NCBI GenBank assembly: GCA_009774655.1
Contig: VSOD01000164.1
Span: 1-8,694, forward strand
Direction: 5' to 3'
Length of the DNA stretch: 8,694 nucleotides
Source: Lachnospiraceae bacterium
GTDB lineage: Bacteria > Bacillota_A > Clostridia > Lachnospirales > Lachnospiraceae
The notes beneath the pieces are model-generated. The model was not told the DNA's origin and did not search any database. It saw only the letters and a program-made list of their open reading frames with translations. Made by a program: the position numbers and the translations under genes. This document shows, piece by piece, positions 5,765-8,694 of the stretch. Within the stretch, counting starts at the first letter, position 1. Every line of letters starts with the position of its first letter.

Positions 5765-6751
5765 ATGCAGAAATTAACGGAAGAAATCAAAACTGGACAA
5801 CTGAAACAGGTCTATATCCTGTACGGCGAAGAGGCATATCTGCGCAGCCAGTACAAGGATAAGCTGAAAAAGGCATTGCTCGGCGACGGAGACGATATGA
5901 ACTTTCACTACTTCGAGGGAAAGAATATTTCCCAGGGGGAAGTGATCGATCTGGCTGAGACCATGCCCTTTTTTGCGCAGCGCCGGGTGATTGTGCTGGA
6001 GAACAGCGGCCTTATGGCCAGGGGCGGGGAAGAGCTGGCGGCTTATCTGGGTAATCCGGCGCAGACGGCTTATTTCGTGTTTGTGGAACAGTCGGTAGAC
6101 AAGAGAAACAGGCTGTACAAGGCGGCCACGGCCAGGGGGCGCGCCATTGAGTTCAAGGCGCAGGATGAGGCAGTGCTGAAACGATGGATCCTGGGATTTT
6201 TAAAAAAAGAAAATAAAAATATCACGGAGCGGGATCTGAACTTTTTTCTGGATAAGACGGGCTCCGGCATGGATAATATCCGGGGAGAGCTGGAGAAACT
6301 GTTCTGTTACTGTATGGGGCGGGATGTGATCACGGCGCAGGATATCGAAGCGGTCTGCACCAGACAGGTGAGCAGCCAGATTTTTGATATGATTGATGCG
6401 GTGGCACAGAAGAAACAGAAGACTGCGCTGGATCTGTATTATGACCTGCTGACGCTGAAAGAGCCGCCTATGAGGATCCTGTTCCTGATCACGAGACAGT
6501 TCAATCTTCTGCTGCAGGTAAAGGAACTGAAAAACAAAGGCTATGACGCCAATGCCATCGGCGGTAAGGTGGGGCTTGCCGGATTTATCGCCCGCAAATA
6601 TGTGACGCAGGCCGCCAGATTCAGGGAGGAAGATCTGCGCAGGGCGCTGACGGACTGCGTGGAGACGGAAGAGGCGGTCAAGACCGGCAGGATGAATGAT
6701 GTGATGAGCGTGGAGCTGTTGATCGTGAAATACAGCGCGGCGTCGATGTAG
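5765..6751 (+). CDS. holA: DNA polymerase III delta subunit (clamp loader)
   Basis: A 328-residue protein, close to the usual 330-350 for HolA. The delta subunit opens the DnaN sliding clamp inside the clamp-loader complex. Diagnostic features are the N-terminal QVYILYGEEAYL (residues about 15-26), a degenerate AAA+ P-loop region as expected for a non-ATPase subunit; the LAETMPFF and RVIVLEN strands; GSGMDNIRGELEKL (about 165-180); and the C-terminal helix with KTGRMNDVMSVELLIVKYS, the signature end of delta. Family members typically start with a short helix leading into QVYLLYG, which supports the ATG at 5765. That start has no ribosome binding site but a promoter directly upstream. A run T5-A7 at 6197-6208 lies in frame inside the gene (see findings). 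The ATG follows the receiver-synthetase stop by 38 bp. Confidence 0.95.
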   Translation: MQKLTEEIKTGQLKQVYILYGEEAYLRSQYKDKLKKALLGDGDDMNFHYFEGKNISQGEVIDLAETMPFFAQRRVIVLENSGLMARGGEELAAYLGNPAQTAYFVFVEQSVDKRNRLYKAATARGRAIEFKAQDEAVLKRWILGFLKKENKNITERDLNFFLDKTGSGMDNIRGELEKLFCYCMGRDVITAQDIEAVCTRQVSSQIFDMIDAVAQKKQKTALDLYYDLLTLKEPPMRILFLITRQFNLLLQVKELKNKGYDANAIGGKVGLAGFIARKYVTQAARFREEDLRRALTDCVETEEAVKTGRMNDVMSVELLIVKYSAASM

Positions 6752-6801
6752 GGCACAGTAGTCAGGATAAAGAAAGGGTAAGGTAAGGAGGAGGCACAGG
6801 G

Positions 6802-6831
6802 ATGACGGTTCGATTTTATTATAACAGATGA
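6802..6831 (+). CDS. Possible 9-residue leader peptide ORF upstream of thrH
   Basis: ATG at 6802 starts MTVRFYYNR, ending in TGA at 6829-6831. Its upstream purine run, AAGGAGGAGG at 6785-6794, is among the strongest Shine-Dalgarno sequences in the window and lies 7-10 nt before the ATG, so initiation is plausible. The stop is 45 nt before the thrH start. It could be a regulatory leader, or the preserved start of a gene otherwise lost from this position. The peptide is not enriched in Ser or Thr, so simple amino-acid attenuation is not indicated. Confidence 0.35.
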   Translation: MTVRFYYNR

Positions 6832-6866
6832 TATTATTTGAAAGCATAACAAGAAAGCTTCGATTT

Positions 6867-6871
6867 GGAGG
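6867..6871 (+). promoter_or_regulatory. Ribosome binding site deciding the thrH start
   Basis: GGAGG lies 5 nt before ATG 6877 and 11 nt before ATG 6883. It overlaps the alternative TTG at 6865, which excludes that upstream start. Confidence 0.7.
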
Positions 6872-6876
6872 AAAAT

Positions 6877-7485
6877 ATGAGTATGAATATTGTATGTCTG
6901 GATCTGGAGGGAGTGCTGGTGCCGGAGATTTGGATCGCTTTTGCTGAGGCGAGCGGAATTTTGGAACTCAGGCGGACGACCAGAGACGAGCCGGATTATG
7001 ATAAATTGATGCGCTGGAGGCTGGGAGTGCTGCGGGAGCATGGACTTGGCCTGCAGGAGATACAGGACACGATCGCGACCATCGATCCGCTGCCAGGAGC
7101 GAAGGAATTTCTGGACGAACTTCGCAGCATGACGCAGGTGATCATTATCAGTGATACATTCACGCAGTTTGCGGGTCCGCTGATGAAAAAGCTGGGCTGG
7201 CCGACGCTTTTCTGCAATTCTCTCGAGGTGGCGCCGGACGGGGAGATCACGGGCTTCCGGATGCGGATCGAGAATTCCAAGCTGTCTACGGTGAAAGCGT
7301 TACAGTCTATCGGCTTTGAGACGATCGCCGCCGGTGACAGTCACAACGATCTGGATATGATCCGGGCCGGCAGGGCGGGATTCCTGTTCAGGAGTACGGA
7401 GCAGATCATCCGGGAGAATCCGCAGCTTCCGGCTTACGAGACGTATGAGGAACTGATGGCGGCGATCCGGAATGTGCTGGTATGA
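6877..7485 (+). CDS. thrH: Phosphoserine phosphatase / homoserine phosphotransferase (HAD family)
   Basis: A 202-residue cytosolic enzyme very like Pseudomonas ThrH, which starts with the same C-LDLEGVLVPEIWIAFAE pattern. HAD motifs are complete: motif I D9-L-E11-G (the DxE form typical of ThrH), motif II S92 in IIISDTF, motif III K135, motif IV GDSHND at 153-158. ThrH dephosphorylates phosphoserine and can pass the phosphate to homoserine, linking serine and threonine synthesis. The TTRDEPDYDKLM cap segment also matches. The start at 6877 is chosen over TTG at 6865 because GGAGG (6867-6871) overlaps that TTG and lies 5 nt before the ATG; ATG at 6883 is also possible. No serine or threonine pathway gene is visible nearby, so the physiological substrate is inferred. 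Its stop overlaps the apbE start as ATGA. Confidence 0.92.
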   Translation: MSMNIVCLDLEGVLVPEIWIAFAEASGILELRRTTRDEPDYDKLMRWRLGVLREHGLGLQEIQDTIATIDPLPGAKEFLDELRSMTQVIIISDTFTQFAGPLMKKLGWPTLFCNSLEVAPDGEITGFRMRIENSKLSTVKALQSIGFETIAAGDSHNDLDMIRAGRAGFLFRSTEQIIRENPQLPAYETYEELMAAIRNVLV

Positions 7486-8645
7486 GCGGAACAGTAAAGG
7501 AAGCTGTCAGCCTGATGGAAGTGCTGCCGGAGAGTGATCAGAATTTTGTATTGGAATTTATCAAGAAACTTAGGTTTTTTAGTCTGGCAGTGATTTTATG
7601 GATTATCATGAGTATTACCATGACAGCCTGCTCTCCCATGCAGGGCAGGGAGGAGGCTTATTCTGCTTCATTCTTTGCCATGGATACTTATATGACGTTT
7701 ACAGTATATGATGACGACGCAAAAGCAGCCAGAGAGGCACTGCAGCAGGCACAGGAGGAGATCGGGGCATTGGAGGCGCTGTGGTCGGTCACCGATGAAG
7801 ACAGTGATATTTATGCGTTAAATCACAGCGGCGGACAGCCTGTAACGGTTCGGGACGAGACGGCCGGGCTGCTTTCGTTTGCCGTAAAAATGGCGCAGGA
7901 GACTGACGGGGCGTTGGAACCGACGCTGTATCCTGTGCTGACGGCGTGGGGATTTACAACGGAGGTAAATCGAATACCTGCGGCGGAAGAGATCGAAAAA
8001 CTTTTGGAATGTGTTGGCTATGACCGGGTGAAGGTGGAAGGAAGCCTTGTCACTCTGGAGGATGGCATGATGCTGGATCTGGGTTCCGTCGGCAAAGGGT
8101 ATGCCGGTGACCGGGCAGGACGGATTCTAATAGAAAAGGGCATAAATTCTGCGCTTCTGGATATCGGCGGCAATATTCAGGCCGTGGGCGCCAGGCCGGA
8201 CGGCAGTGACTGGCGGCTGGGACTGCGCAGTCCTTTCGGGGAAGGGATATTCGGGACGCTGCAGATCTCTGACCGTGCGGTGGTCACATCTGGAAATTAC
8301 GAGCGTTATTTTATTGGAGAGGACGGTGTCCGCTACGGCCATATCATTGACCCGGAGACGGGATATCCCGTGAATAACGGACTTGCTTCCGTTACGATCA
8401 TTGCCGGGGACGGGAAGCTGTGCGATGCGCTCTCCACGTCGCTTTTTGTCATGGGGCTTTCGGATGCGGTCGCTTATTGGAAGACGCATCAGGAGGAGCA
8501 GCCGTTTGACATGATACTGGTCACGGAAGACAGGAAAATTTACCTGACGGAAGAAATTAAAGGTAAATTTAACTTGCAGAAAGAGTGCAAGGATATGGTC
8601 ATCTATCCGGTCACATCGTCTGTTGCAGAGGGGAAAAAACGGTAA
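7482..8645 (+). CDS. apbE: ApbE-type FAD:protein FMN transferase lipoprotein with odd N-terminal extension
   Basis: A 387-residue exported lipoprotein that would attach FMN covalently to a threonine of partner proteins such as RnfG/NqrC-like or FMN-binding-domain proteins, using FAD and Mg2+. ApbE signatures are AMDTYMTFTVY (66-76), TDGALEPTLYPV then WGF (141-158), DLGSVGKGYAGD (199-210), LLDIGGNIQAVG (225-236), TSGNYERYF (269-277), HIIDP (287-291) and CDALST (314-319) with the metal-site Asp and Thr. C50 in TMTAC is the lipidation site. Residues 1-30 before the hydrophobic core are unlike a signal peptide: EAVSLMEVLPESDQ then VLEFIKKL resembles the start of small antitoxin-like proteins. An in-frame TTG at 7551 would give a normal signal peptide (MEFIKKLRFFSL...) but lacks a well-spaced ribosome site; ATG 7482 overlaps the thrH stop (ATGA), favouring coupled translation. 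No FMN acceptor protein lies in the window. Confidence 0.92.
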   Translation: MSGTVKEAVSLMEVLPESDQNFVLEFIKKLRFFSLAVILWIIMSITMTACSPMQGREEAYSASFFAMDTYMTFTVYDDDAKAAREALQQAQEEIGALEALWSVTDEDSDIYALNHSGGQPVTVRDETAGLLSFAVKMAQETDGALEPTLYPVLTAWGFTTEVNRIPAAEEIEKLLECVGYDRVKVEGSLVTLEDGMMLDLGSVGKGYAGDRAGRILIEKGINSALLDIGGNIQAVGARPDGSDWRLGLRSPFGEGIFGTLQISDRAVVTSGNYERYFIGEDGVRYGHIIDPETGYPVNNGLASVTIIAGDGKLCDALSTSLFVMGLSDAVAYWKTHQEEQPFDMILVTEDRKIYLTEEIKGKFNLQKECKDMVIYPVTSSVAEGKKR

Positions 8646-8694
8646 TTACAAATTTCGACCGTGAGATTTATACCTGGTAAAAGCTGTGTATAAA
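8646..8694. other. Sequence after apbE to window end
   Basis: Forty-nine AT-rich bases follow the apbE stop. I see no hairpin with a T-run, so no terminator can be called, and no start codon with a ribosome site. The next gene lies outside the window. Confidence 0.4.

Noticed and set aside
6820..6866. TATAAC, TATTAT and TTGAAA as promoter elements for thrH
   Set aside because: None has a partner hexamer at 16-18 bp; the -35-like TTGAAA would place the -10 over the thrH ribosome site.
1..8694. CRISPR array, tRNA/rRNA, insertion sequence or phage attachment site
   Set aside because: No regularly spaced repeats, cloverleaf, transposase or integrase frame, or terminal repeats were found on reading both strands.

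Overview
The window looks like a chromosomal stretch of a moderately GC-rich (roughly 50-55%) Firmicute, most likely a Lachnospiraceae-type Clostridium. The reasons are the comEC/holA neighbourhood, AGGAGG-type ribosome binding sites, lipoprotein signal peptides, and proteins whose closest resemblances by eye are to clostridial families. All seven complete genes lie on the + strand. I see no rRNA, tRNA, CRISPR array, transposase or recognisable phage gene.

Layout. Bases 2-40 are probably the last codons of a sensor histidine kinase. A GerMN-domain lipoprotein (61-993) and the competence-type DNA channel ComEC (1015-3342) follow closely. About 286 bp without a gene comes next, holding a nested palindrome, a plausible promoter and a 9-codon leader ORF. 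Then comes a TIM-barrel-like protein of unknown function (3629-4552). After it is an unusual fusion of a response-regulator receiver domain to a small alarmone (ppGpp) synthetase (4650-5726). Next is the DNA polymerase III delta subunit HolA (5765-6751). A 125-bp gap with a second 9-codon leader ORF leads to ThrH (6877-7485), and ThrH overlaps the ApbE flavin transferase lipoprotein (7482-8645) by 4 bp.

How it hangs together. comEC and holA are near neighbours in many Firmicutes (B. subtilis: comEC-yqzM-holA-rpsT-gpr). Here two genes, the TIM-barrel protein and the receiver-synthetase fusion, lie between them. The usual rpsT/gpr follow-on is replaced by thrH-apbE, so the locus is a core replication/DNA-uptake backbone carrying accessory genes. 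holA appears to have its own promoter placed so that transcription would begin at the start codon, predicting a leaderless mRNA.

The best candidates for new biology are the receiver-alarmone synthetase fusion (stringent-response signalling under possible phosphorelay control) with its uncharacterised neighbour, the predicted leaderless holA, and an ApbE whose N-terminus appears to be the start of a small antitoxin-like protein joined in frame to a lipoprotein signal peptide. No searches were run: family names rest on motifs read by eye and on remembered family features.
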